DNA of 64,000 nt from Bacteroidota bacterium (lineage in GTDB: Bacteria > Bacteroidota > Bacteroidia > Flavobacteriales > Weeksellaceae). The notes beneath the pieces were generated by a model that worked only from the letters and a program-made list of their open reading frames with translations, searched no databases and had not been told where the DNA came from. Made by a program: the position numbers and the translations under genes. Shown here piece by piece: positions 37,151 through 45,305 of this stretch (within the stretch, counting starts at the first letter, position 1; each line of letters starts with the position of its first letter). The stretch lies in the NCBI GenBank assembly GCA_023399595.1, contig JAEWOR010000063.1, forward strand, positions 62,001 to 126,000, given 5' to 3'.

Positions 37151-37383
37151 AAGGTTTTAGGTAGACTATTAATAAATATTCTATCCATTTGAAAATCAAT
37201 AAGAATAGTTATTTGAAGCTTAAAATTTCAATTCTTATGCCAATAGATTTTATAAGACAAATTTTCTTGCAAAATTTTCAATTATATTGTTCTCTAATTC
37301 AAAATTGTTTTCCTGAATTATTAAAAAAATGCTCAATAGTTTAAAAAATATTTTTAATTTTTTTCTAATAGTTTAAAAATGTG

Positions 37384-37391
37384 TATTTTCG
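37384..37391 (+). promoter_or_regulatory. Predicted -7 box of the PpiD-like gene
   Basis: TATTTTCG followed by C, a frequent flavobacterial variant of TAnnTTTG, 27 nt before the ATG at 37419. Confidence 0.45.
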
Positions 37392-37418
37392 CAAACTGAT
37401 AAAAACGATTTATATAAA

Positions 37419-39557
37419 ATGGCTATTTTAGGAAAGATTAGGAGCAAACCTTGGCTATTAATGACAGTAATTGCATTGGCATTGTTGGCGTTCTTGGTAA
37501 ACCCAGAGACTTTTGATAATTTTTTTGGGAAAAATCCAGATGTTTTAGGAAAAGTAAACGGTGAGAAAATTACTCGTGAAGAGTTTAATGATCAGCTTTT
37601 TGTGTTACAGCAACAAGCAGAACAACAAGGCCAACCTAAAAATGGTTTGGAAGAGCAAGCATGGCAAATGCTAGTACAATCTAAACTTATTAAGCAAGAG
37701 TTTGAAAAAATGGGGTTTGAGATGACAGATGATTATTTCTGGAATCAACTACAGTTTGATCCAATGTTTGCTCAAAATCAACAAAATTTTGACGAAAAAG
37801 GAAATTTCAAAACTCAAGAAATTAAGAAGCAAGTTGAAGAGTTGAAAAATATGAGTCCAGAAGGTTATAACCAATGGATGAAAACTAAAAAATCTATTGA
37901 GTACAGAATGATGGCTCGTCAGGTTTTTGCCAACGTTTCAACAGGTATCACTACAGGGAAAAAAGAAGCTGAAGAATTGATCAAAGAAAGAGATCAAATG
38001 GCAGATATTGACTTTGTAAAAGTGGATTATGCTACTTACCTTCAGAAAAATAATATTAAAGTTACTACCGAAGATTTAGCAAATTATGTTAATAAGCATC
38101 CAGTAATGTTTAAAACAGATCCTGCTAGAAATATAGGGTTGGTATATTTTCCTGCAAAAGCAAGCGCTGAAGACGAAGCTGCTACTCAGAAAGAAATTAC
38201 TAATTTATTATCTGGTGGTATAAACGGAACTACAGAGAATTTCCAAAATACAACTAACGATTCAATGTTTGTTTCTTTGAATTCTGATATTCCTTATGCG
38301 CCGCAATATGTTGCTCCTAATCAATTACCTTCAACATTGCAAGGACAAATTGCTGGAGCTGCTGTAGGACAAATTTTTGGACCTTACAAAGAGCAAAATT
38401 TCTATGTGGTTTCTAAATTGGTAGATAAAAAACCATCAGATTCTACAATGTCTAGCCATATCTTAATTGGCTATAAAGGAGCGGAAAGATCTGAAGCTAC
38501 AAGAACTAAAGAACAAGCTAAGAAAATTGCTGATTCAGTTTTGGCAATTGTAAAAGCAAATCCAGCTAAATTTAATGAAGAATTAAAATTATCCGACGAG
38601 CCCGGTGCTACTGAAAGAGGTGGTAGCGTTGGTTGGACTACGCCTTCATCTCCATTTGCTCCAGGATATTTAGCTTTCCTTGCTAATAATGCTAAAGGAA
38701 GTATTGGTTTAGCAGAAACTAGCTTTGGTTACCACATTATCAAAGTGGATGACAAAAAAGCAGGAAGCATGGGTTATAAAGTTGCTAACCTTGTAAAAGA
38801 AATTAAACCTTCAGATAAAACTGAAGCCGAGGTTGATAAAAATGCTAGAAGATTTATTCAGCAAATTCAAGGGAAATCTTTCAATGATTTTGTAAATATT
38901 GCTAAGAAAGCAAATTATCAATATTCAAATGCAAAAATGGCTAAACGTTTTGATGGTCAATTGCAAGGTTTAGGAACGGATAAAGATGGTGACATCATTG
39001 CTTGGGCCTTCGATAAGAAAAGAGAAAAAGGAGATACTGAATTCTTTACTGTTGACGGAACAGGTGATAAGGTTGTAGCTTATCTTAATGGTAAACAAGA
39101 AAAAGGTCTTGTAGATCCAGAATCTGTAAGAGATCAAATAGAAACTATAGTTAAAAACGAATTAGCTGCGAAGAAAATTGCTGAAAAAATTAATGCAGCA
39201 AAACCAGAAAACTTAGATAAAGTAGCTGCGTTGTTTGGAACAACTAAGCAAAATGCACAAGTTAATTTGTTAAATCCAACGGTTGCAGGAGCAATGGAAC
39301 CAAGAGTAGCAGGTGCTGCATTTGGAGTGGCTAAAGGTAAACTTTCAAATCCAGTGGAAGGAGCAACAGGTGTTTATGTAGTTCTTAAAAAATCTGAAAC
39401 TGTTAACAAACAACCAGGTGATGCAAAACAATTTGCAGAATCTAATAGCCAAAGAAATTCTGGAATGTTTGGGCAAGCTTGGTTAAAGAGCTTACAAGAT
39501 AATGCAGATATCCAAGATTACAGAATTGATATCTGGGATAAAATTAGCCAACAATAA
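37419..39557 (+). CDS. PpiD/SurA-type peptidyl-prolyl isomerase
   Basis: A 712-residue inner-membrane-anchored periplasmic foldase. One membrane segment at residues 12-30 (PWLLMTVIALALLAFLV) is followed by a SurA_N-like chaperone region with GKVNGEKITREEFNDQ (about 45-150). The parvulin PPIase domain runs from SSHILIGYKGAERSEATRTK to AETSFGYHIIKVDDKKAG (about 345-450). The C-terminal region repeats the FGVAKGKLSNPVEGATGVYV pattern. It helps outer membrane and secreted proteins to fold. Monocistronic, with a terminator directly after it. Confidence 0.9.
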   Translation: MAILGKIRSKPWLLMTVIALALLAFLVNPETFDNFFGKNPDVLGKVNGEKITREEFNDQLFVLQQQAEQQGQPKNGLEEQAWQMLVQSKLIKQEFEKMGFEMTDDYFWNQLQFDPMFAQNQQNFDEKGNFKTQEIKKQVEELKNMSPEGYNQWMKTKKSIEYRMMARQVFANVSTGITTGKKEAEELIKERDQMADIDFVKVDYATYLQKNNIKVTTEDLANYVNKHPVMFKTDPARNIGLVYFPAKASAEDEAATQKEITNLLSGGINGTTENFQNTTNDSMFVSLNSDIPYAPQYVAPNQLPSTLQGQIAGAAVGQIFGPYKEQNFYVVSKLVDKKPSDSTMSSHILIGYKGAERSEATRTKEQAKKIADSVLAIVKANPAKFNEELKLSDEPGATERGGSVGWTTPSSPFAPGYLAFLANNAKGSIGLAETSFGYHIIKVDDKKAGSMGYKVANLVKEIKPSDKTEAEVDKNARRFIQQIQGKSFNDFVNIAKKANYQYSNAKMAKRFDGQLQGLGTDKDGDIIAWAFDKKREKGDTEFFTVDGTGDKVVAYLNGKQEKGLVDPESVRDQIETIVKNELAAKKIAEKINAAKPENLDKVAALFGTTKQNAQVNLLNPTVAGAMEPRVAGAAFGVAKGKLSNPVEGATGVYVVLKKSETVNKQPGDAKQFAESNSQRNSGMFGQAWLKSLQDNADIQDYRIDIWDKISQQ

Positions 39558-39571
39558 TTTGATATAAATCA

Positions 39572-39604
39572 AAAAAAAGCGACAAGAAATTGTCGCTTTT
39601 TTTT
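39572..39604 (+). terminator. Terminator of the PpiD-like gene
   Basis: A 14-bp stem AAAAAAAGCGACAA with TTGTCGCTTTTTTT (39573-39586 with 39591-39604), GAAA loop, and a T-run. Confidence 0.9.
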
Positions 39605-39650
39605 GTATCCACAACTTTGTACATGCATAAACTGTAAATAAAAAATGTAT

Positions 39651-39658
39651 TATATTTG
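39651..39658 (+). promoter_or_regulatory. Predicted -7 box of the MCE gene
   Basis: TATATTTG followed by C matches the consensus exactly and ends 20 nt before the GTG at 39679. Confidence 0.5.
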
Positions 39659-39678
39659 CTAATTATAAAAAATCAAAA

Positions 39679-40632
39679 GTGAACATAAGTAAAGAACTGA
39701 AGGCTGGTATTATTGCATTAATTGCAATTGTCGGTTTTGTATTATTATTCCAGTTTATGAAAGGGAAAAATCTCTTCACAACAGATAATGTATTTTACGC
39801 AAAATATGACAATGTAGAGGGGTTAGAACGTTCCAGCGCGGTGTCTATTAATGGTCTTAAAGTAGGACAGGTAGATAAAATAATGCCTATTACAGATAAA
39901 GATGGTAAAATTCATTTCATTGTAAAAATTACCGTTGATGATAATTTTAAATTTTCCAAAAAATCAACTTTAGAAATTTTCGAACCAGGGTTAATGTCTG
40001 GTAAAGAACTTAGAGTTAATCTTGCATACGGAGGAGAAGAAGCTAAAGATGGAGATACTTTGCAAGGTGGTTTCAAATTGTCGATGCTCAGTAGTATTGG
40101 TTCGCAAGTAGGTCCTGTTAAAGATCAATTGCAAGTGGTTTTACACCGTGTAGATTCTTTAATGATGAGTGCTAACCAAATTGTAGACGAACAAAATCGT
40201 GCAGAAATTAGAGCATTATTAGCCAATTTAAACAAAACGGTAGGTTCTTTAGAAGGAACTTCAGGAAGTGTAAATTCATTAGTGGAACATAACGATCCTA
40301 AATTGCAAAGAGTTTTAGATAATGCAGATGTAACCGTAACTAGTGCAAGAGCAGCCATTGATAAATATGGAAATTTAGCGCAAAGTATAGATACTCAAAA
40401 GTTGAATGCTACCATTGCTAATTTAGATAATACGGTAGGAAAACTCAACCAAGTAATCGCTGGAATTAATGATGGACAAGGAAGTTTGGGTAAATTAATG
40501 AAAGACGAACAACTGTACAATAACCTAAATTCTGCTTCTAGCAATTTAAATACTCTTATTGAAGACATGAAAGCCAATCCTAAGAGATACATTAATTTCT
40601 CGGTATTTGGTAAAAACAATAAAGAAAAATAA
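39679..40632 (+). CDS. MCE family lipid-transport protein (MlaD-like)
   Basis: A 317-residue periplasmic substrate-binding protein with one membrane anchor at the N-terminus (LKAGIIALIAIVGFVLLFQFM). The MCE domain follows (NVFYAKYDNVEGLERSSAVSI and GLKVGQVDKI, to about residue 130). The remainder is a long helix-rich tail that presumably forms the tunnel. The start codon is GTG at 39679; MlaE and MlaF homologues are at 24.6-26.2 kb on the other strand, so the complex is split. It may also work with the Fe-S genes 15 nt downstream only by position, as the operon partner of a lipid carrier with oxidoreductases makes no obvious sense. Confidence 0.88.
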   Translation: MNISKELKAGIIALIAIVGFVLLFQFMKGKNLFTTDNVFYAKYDNVEGLERSSAVSINGLKVGQVDKIMPITDKDGKIHFIVKITVDDNFKFSKKSTLEIFEPGLMSGKELRVNLAYGGEEAKDGDTLQGGFKLSMLSSIGSQVGPVKDQLQVVLHRVDSLMMSANQIVDEQNRAEIRALLANLNKTVGSLEGTSGSVNSLVEHNDPKLQRVLDNADVTVTSARAAIDKYGNLAQSIDTQKLNATIANLDNTVGKLNQVIAGINDGQGSLGKLMKDEQLYNNLNSASSNLNTLIEDMKANPKRYINFSVFGKNNKEK

Positions 40633-40647
40633 AGACTAATTTTTTCC

Positions 40648-41979
40648 ATGGAATATATTGATAACATTATTTTTTTCATTCTTTTAGTGGTAGGTTTTGG
40701 ACTGTTTGGAAAAAGCCTTTACTCTATTTATAAAAACATTCTTTTAGGGAGACCAATTAATAGAAGCGATAGAAAATCTGAAAGATGGGCAACTATGACA
40801 CGAGTTGCGCTTGGACAAGGCAAGATGATGAAAAGACCAATTGCTGGTGTTTTACACGTTTTTGTATACGTAGGTTTTGTAATTATCAATCTTGAATTAA
40901 TAGAAATTGTGGTGGATGGTGTTTTCGGAACCCACCGTTTCTTGGCTTCGGTTTTTGGAGAATCTTTTTATAACCTATTTACAGCAACCCTTGAAATTCT
41001 TGCACTTCTAGTAGTTTTAGCGGTGGTGATTTTCTTTATCAGAAGAAATTTCTATGGCGTGAAAAGACTTAATATGAAAGAGCTTTTCGGTTGGCCAAAA
41101 CACGATGCTAACTGGATTTTGATTATTGAATTTGCGCTTATGATGGCTTTTTTCACAATGAATGCTGCAGATTTTGTTCTTCAAGGAACAGGTATTTTAG
41201 AACAACATGGTAGTTTCCCAGTAAGTTCAAACTTATTAGCACCTCTATTTTCTGGATTTAGTGAGGGTTTCTTACATTTTACGGAAAGAGGAGCTTGGTG
41301 GTTCCACTTTGTGGGGATTTTATTCTTCATGAATTATTTGTACTATTCTAAACATTTACATATTATTTTGGCTTTCCCAAGTACTTGGTATGCGAACCTT
41401 AACCCAAAAGGAGAGTTCGATAATTTAGAATCGGTAACTAAAGAAATTAAATTAATGATGGATCCTAATGCTGATCCATACGCTGCTCCAGCAGAAGGAG
41501 AGTCTGCGGAAGTGCCTTCAAAATTTGGTGCTGAAGATATATTTGATTTGAATCAAGTGCAATTGCTTAACGCTTATTCTTGTACGGAATGTGGAAGATG
41601 TACTGCGAATTGTCCTGCAAACCTTACAGGTAAAGCGCTTTCTCCGCGTTTAATCTTAATGAAAACCAGAGATCGCCTTGAAGATGTAGGAAAAAATATT
41701 GCTAAAAACGGAAAGTTTGTAGACGATGGCAAAAAACTTTTGAACGATTATATCACTAAAGAAGAACTTTGGGCTTGTACCACTTGTAATGCATGTACAG
41801 AAGCTTGTCCAGTATTGCTAGATCCACTATCTATTATTGTTGAAATGAGAAGATTCCTGGTAATGGAGCAATCTGCAGCCCCAACGGAGCTTAACCTTAT
41901 GATGACCAATATTGAAAACAATGCTGCACCTTGGCAATACAACCAAGCAGATCGTTTAAACTGGGCTAACGAAAACTAA
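40648..41979 (+). CDS. Membrane-anchored Fe-S oxidoreductase subunit (HdrE/HdrC-like fusion)
   Basis: A 443-residue protein in two parts. The N-terminal ~240 residues contain five or six membrane segments with His pairs (FIIRRNF, GILHVF..) resembling a NarI-type cytochrome b subunit. The C-terminal part has two 4Fe-4S motifs, CTECGRCTANCP and CTTCNACTEACP, as in HdrC. Proteins of this design pass electrons between the quinone pool and a CCG-type Fe-S subunit, encoded next. The electron donor is not known. It starts 15 nt after the MCE gene, so co-transcription is likely. Confidence 0.88.
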   Translation: MEYIDNIIFFILLVVGFGLFGKSLYSIYKNILLGRPINRSDRKSERWATMTRVALGQGKMMKRPIAGVLHVFVYVGFVIINLELIEIVVDGVFGTHRFLASVFGESFYNLFTATLEILALLVVLAVVIFFIRRNFYGVKRLNMKELFGWPKHDANWILIIEFALMMAFFTMNAADFVLQGTGILEQHGSFPVSSNLLAPLFSGFSEGFLHFTERGAWWFHFVGILFFMNYLYYSKHLHIILAFPSTWYANLNPKGEFDNLESVTKEIKLMMDPNADPYAAPAEGESAEVPSKFGAEDIFDLNQVQLLNAYSCTECGRCTANCPANLTGKALSPRLILMKTRDRLEDVGKNIAKNGKFVDDGKKLLNDYITKEELWACTTCNACTEACPVLLDPLSIIVEMRRFLVMEQSAAPTELNLMMTNIENNAAPWQYNQADRLNWANEN

Positions 41980-41987
41980 TATAACAA

Positions 41988-42055
41988 TGTAAAAATCTAG
42001 CAATGTAACAATATTAACATTTGGTAAATTGATACATTGATAAATTGGTAAACTA
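41988..42055. repeat. Repeat-rich spacer between the two Fe-S genes
   Basis: The 79-nt spacer is built from degenerate short units: CAATGTAA occurs twice (41986-41993 and 42001-42008), then TGGTAAATTGAT, ACATTGATAAATTGG and TAAAC follow. Such decayed intergenic repeats are usual in flavobacteria and may have no function. Confidence 0.5.
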
Positions 42056-42058
42056 ATT

Positions 42059-42844
42059 ATGGATTTCACTATAAAAACAATGGCAGAATATGCTGCCGAA
42101 GGAAAATCACCAGAAGTTTTATTTTGGGTAGGTTGTTCAGGAAGTTTTGATGACCGCGCCAAAAAAATTACGAAGGCATTTTGTAAAATTCTGAATAAAA
42201 TAGGAGTTGAATTTGCAGTTCTTGGTCAGGAAGAATCTTGTACTGGAGATCCCGCAAAACGTGCAGGAAACGAATTTATTTTCCAGATGATGGCTTTAAC
42301 CAATATTGAAGTTTTAAATGCTTATGAGGTGAAAAAAATCGTTACGGCTTGTCCACACTGCTTTAACACTTTAAAAAACGAATATCCTAGTTTAGGAGGT
42401 AATTTTGAAGTGATTCATCATACTCAGTTCCTAAAGCAATTAATGGAAGAAGGAAGATTGAAAATTGAAGGAGGTAGCTTTAAAGGAAAAAAAATTACTT
42501 TCCATGATCCTTGTTATTTAGGACGAGGAAATGGTGAGTATGAAGCGCCAAGAATGCTTTTAGAAAAACTAGATGCCGAATTGGTAGAAATGAAGCGTTG
42601 CAAAACAAATGGTTTATGTTGTGGAGCTGGGGGCGCGCAAATGTTTAAAGAACCTGAAAAAGGAAATAAAGACATAAATGTAGAGAGAACTGAAGAAGCT
42701 TTAAGCGAAAGTCCTAATATTATTGCAACAGGTTGTCCTTTCTGTAACACGATGATGACAGATGGGGTAAAACACTTTAATAAGAATGAAGAAGTTGTTG
42801 TTAAAGACATTGTAGAGCTTTTAGCGGAAGCAGAAGATCTGTAA
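42059..42844 (+). CDS. CCG-domain Fe-S oxidoreductase (HdrB-like)
   Basis: A 261-residue cytoplasmic protein with two CCG domains that bind a non-cubane Fe-S cluster. The first motif is in FWVGCSGSFDDRAKKITKAF with TACPHCFNTLKNEYP, the second in FHDPCYLGRGNGEYEAPR with LCCGAGGAQMF and ATGCPFCNTMM. This matches HdrB/LutA/GlpC-type catalytic subunits and pairs with the membrane Fe-S protein encoded 79 nt upstream. The substrate is not known. A terminator follows at 42898. Confidence 0.9.
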   Translation: MDFTIKTMAEYAAEGKSPEVLFWVGCSGSFDDRAKKITKAFCKILNKIGVEFAVLGQEESCTGDPAKRAGNEFIFQMMALTNIEVLNAYEVKKIVTACPHCFNTLKNEYPSLGGNFEVIHHTQFLKQLMEEGRLKIEGGSFKGKKITFHDPCYLGRGNGEYEAPRMLLEKLDAELVEMKRCKTNGLCCGAGGAQMFKEPEKGNKDINVERTEEALSESPNIIATGCPFCNTMMTDGVKHFNKNEEVVVKDIVELLAEAEDL

Positions 42845-42897
42845 ACTCAATACATCCAAATAAATAAATAGACTGTCTAAAAGTCTTATAAAATTTA

Positions 42898-42925
42898 TCC
42901 TCGATTAAAAGAATCGGGGATTTTT
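42898..42925 (+). terminator. Terminator of the Fe-S gene pair
   Basis: TCCTCGATT (42898-42906) pairs with AATCGGGGA (42912-42920), one G-U pair, 5-nt loop, followed by TTTTT. Confidence 0.75.
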
Positions 42926-43428
42926 GTTTGTCCTTAAAAGATTTAATGTATTTAACGTTAGCTCTATATAATTATTTGAGCTTTAAGGGCTCATAATTTT
43001 TCAGAATAACTTTTCAACTTACACACTTAGTGAGATGCTACTCCAATTGAATACCTTTCAAAAATCATCCACTTTGCAGAATTTCAGTAATCTTATTATT
43101 TTCTTAAATAGAACTCATATTAAGTTATTTTTTTAAAGCCATCAGAATCATTTAAATAAGACTTTTTGGATGTTATTCATTTTAATCAACTATCTTTAGC
43201 AGCGAAAAGAAATAGTATAAAAATAAAACATCAATTGGATAAAATTTTATTATAAATTCTCTTTTTTCAAATTATAAATTAATATTCCCCAATGTCTTAA
43301 TTATTTATTTAAGGAGGATTTTAAGTTAGAGCTAGTTATGTGTTCATAAGCCCCTTATTGTATTACAGACGGTTTTTACTAATGGTCAATTTTTGTATAT
43401 AAAGGCAGTGTTGAAAAAGTATTTACAT
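42926..43428. other. Non-coding AT-rich gap before the KAS III-type gene
   Basis: About 500 bases without a supported gene, unusually long for this window. No TAnnTTTG box is in a good position. Two imperfect inverted repeats, TAACGTTAGCTCTA (42953-42966) and TAGAGCTAGTTA (43327-43338), face each other across 360 nt, and a GAGC/GCTC hairpin lies near 42978-42992. It may be the decayed remains of a mobile element or a long regulatory leader; I see no protein remnant. Confidence 0.4.
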
Positions 43429-44487
43429 ATGACAAGTAAGATTATAGGTATTGGAAATTGTATTCCATCAGAGACTATCACCAATGTATTTTTTAATAAA
43501 CATATTTTTCTTGATGAAGATGGGGTTTTATTGAAGGATGATAATTTTTCAATCACTGAAAAATTGAAAAAGATTACAGGTATTGAAGAAAGGAGATATG
43601 CAGCTCATAATCAGGTAACATCTGATTTGGGATTAATTGCGGCACAAGCTGCAATAGAAGATTCAGGTATAGATCCTGAAACATTGGATTATATTATATT
43701 TGCGCATAATTTTGGAGATGTTCGTTTTGGTACTGTTCAATCTGATATGGTTCCAAGTCTTGCTGCAAGGGTAAAACATTCATTAAAAATACGGAATAAT
43801 TTCTGTGTTGCTTATGATGTATTATTTGGCTGTCCAGGATGGATAGAAGGTGTTATACAGTCACATGCTTTCATAAAAGCTGGTATAGCAAAAAGATGCT
43901 TGGTTATTGGAGCAGAAACACTTTCGCGAGTAGTGGATATTCATGACAGAGATAGCATGATATATGCCGATGGCGCTGGTGCTGTGATAATGGAAATCAG
44001 TAATGCAGATACAGGAATTCTGTCCCATTTATCTGCTTCTTACACTTTGAATGAAAAAGATTTTTTGTTCTTCGGAAAATCTTATAATACTGAAAGTTGT
44101 GAGGATACCAAATACATTAAAATGGATGGCAGAAAAATTTATGAATTTGCCTTAAACCATGTGCCCAATGCCATGAAAATGTGCTTGGATAGTAGCGGAC
44201 ATTCCATAAATGAGCTTAATAAAATAATTATTCACCAAGCTAACGAAAAAATGGATGAAGCAATAGTGGAAAGGTTCTATAAACTATATAATGAAAATAT
44301 ACCAAAGGATATTATGCCGATGGTTATCCAAAAGCTTGGTAACAGCAGTGTTGCAACTATTCCCTCTTTGCTTAAGATGATTAAGAATGGCGAATTGGAA
44401 GGACATGATATAAAGGAAAATGATATTGTTTTGTTTGCTTCTGTAGGTGCAGGGATGAATATTAATGCATTTGTATATAAATTCTGA
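43429..44487 (+). CDS. 3-oxoacyl-ACP synthase III-type thiolase-fold enzyme (KAS III)
   Basis: A 352-residue condensing enzyme of the FabH family. The triad is intact: Cys135 in DVLFGCPGW, His269 in IIHQANEKM and Asn305 in KLGNSSVATIPS. The closing signature is FASVGAGMNINAFVYKF. KAS III starts fatty acid synthesis by joining an acyl-CoA to malonyl-ACP. This Bacteroidota subgroup (AHNFGDVRFGTVQSDMVPSL) is separate from the housekeeping FabH and its product is unknown. The frame begins at a TTG at 43393; the ATG at 43429 (MTSKIIGIGNCIPS) is preferred. It stands alone with long gaps either side. Confidence 0.88.
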   Translation: MTSKIIGIGNCIPSETITNVFFNKHIFLDEDGVLLKDDNFSITEKLKKITGIEERRYAAHNQVTSDLGLIAAQAAIEDSGIDPETLDYIIFAHNFGDVRFGTVQSDMVPSLAARVKHSLKIRNNFCVAYDVLFGCPGWIEGVIQSHAFIKAGIAKRCLVIGAETLSRVVDIHDRDSMIYADGAGAVIMEISNADTGILSHLSASYTLNEKDFLFFGKSYNTESCEDTKYIKMDGRKIYEFALNHVPNAMKMCLDSSGHSINELNKIIIHQANEKMDEAIVERFYKLYNENIPKDIMPMVIQKLGNSSVATIPSLLKMIKNGELEGHDIKENDIVLFASVGAGMNINAFVYKF

Positions 44488-44705
44488 TCGACTTTTTAAT
44501 TAATTATCCTGATGTTTATTTCTTTTGACCTCTCATTCAATCTCATTAATTTTTGGTAAAGGAATTAAATAACTTTCATTTATATATTTGATTTTTTTTT
44601 GTTTAATGGTGAATAGCAGTTGAATCCTAGTATTAGATTTGTTGTATCTCACTCTCAACTTAAATGCATAAAATTTCTTAAATTTACAAATCAATAAAGA
44701 AAATT

Positions 44706-45194
44706 ATGAAAATTGAAGAATCTAGCATCGTTGAAACAAACGATTACAGAGTAATTATATACCCCGCATCAAGACCACTTACAGCAAAAGAATCTAAAGT
44801 TATTGCTGAGAGATTATATGATTTTTTATCCGATTGGGCAGCACATGGAAAACCACTTTCCTCCTCTTTTAAAATTGAAAAAAATCAGTTTTTAGTGATT
44901 TGTGTAGATGAAGAAAAAGAAATGGCTTCTGGATGCAGCATTGATGCATTAGGGAAAGTGATAAAAGAACTTGATGACGAGTTTCAATTAGGTTTTTTTG
45001 ATAGAATGAAAGCCAGTTTTGTAGAAAATGGAGAAGTGAAAACCTTAAAACTTCAAGATTTTAAAGCAAAATTAAAAAATGGAGAATTATCAAAAGATAT
45101 TGAAGTTTTTGATTTCTCTAAAAACACCTATTTAGATTTTTTAAGTCACTTTTTACAACCTCTTGCTAGAAGTTGGGCAGGGATTTACGCTTAA
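44706..45194 (+). CDS. Conserved Bacteroidota protein, often mislabelled ABC transporter ATPase
   Basis: A 162-residue soluble protein, MKIEESSIVETNDYRVIIYP to LQPLARSWAGIYA. It has no Walker A, signature or Walker B motif, so the ABC transporter ATPase label that close relatives carry in annotations, as I remember, is not supported here. The pattern (RLYDFLSDWAAHGKPLSSSF, IEKNQFLVICVDE, SGCSIDALGKVIKELDDEF) suggests a small alpha/beta fold. Function unknown. A good terminator follows; no clear promoter box upstream. Confidence 0.75.
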   Translation: MKIEESSIVETNDYRVIIYPASRPLTAKESKVIAERLYDFLSDWAAHGKPLSSSFKIEKNQFLVICVDEEKEMASGCSIDALGKVIKELDDEFQLGFFDRMKASFVENGEVKTLKLQDFKAKLKNGELSKDIEVFDFSKNTYLDFLSHFLQPLARSWAGIYA

Positions 45195-45214
45195 ATTTTT
45201 TATAAAAAATATAT

Positions 45215-45249
45215 AAAATCCTTTTAGAATACGTCTCTAAAAGGATTTT
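45215..45249 (+). terminator. Terminator of the gene at 44706-45194
   Basis: A perfect 14-bp stem AAAATCCTTTTAGA (45215-45228) with 45236-45249, 7-nt loop, followed by further T. Confidence 0.85.
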
Positions 45250-45260
45250 TTTAAATTACT

Positions 45261-45268
45261 TACATTTG
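45261..45268 (+). promoter_or_regulatory. Predicted -7 box of the glycosyltransferase gene
   Basis: TACATTTG matches TAnnTTTG, 37 nt before the ATG at 45306. Confidence 0.5.
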
Positions 45269-45305
45269 TGAAAACTATTATTATTAAGATAGTTGACGGA
45301 AAATA

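Noticed and set aside
41980..42058. Small RNA or attachment site between the Fe-S genes
   Set aside because: Only degenerate short repeats are visible, with no terminator, promoter or integrase gene.
42869..42890. End of an insertion sequence (GACTGTCTAAAAGTC)
   Set aside because: It resembles some transposon ends, but no transposase fragment, second end or target duplication could be found.
44706..45194. ABC transporter ATPase
   Set aside because: No Walker A, signature or Walker B motif is present.
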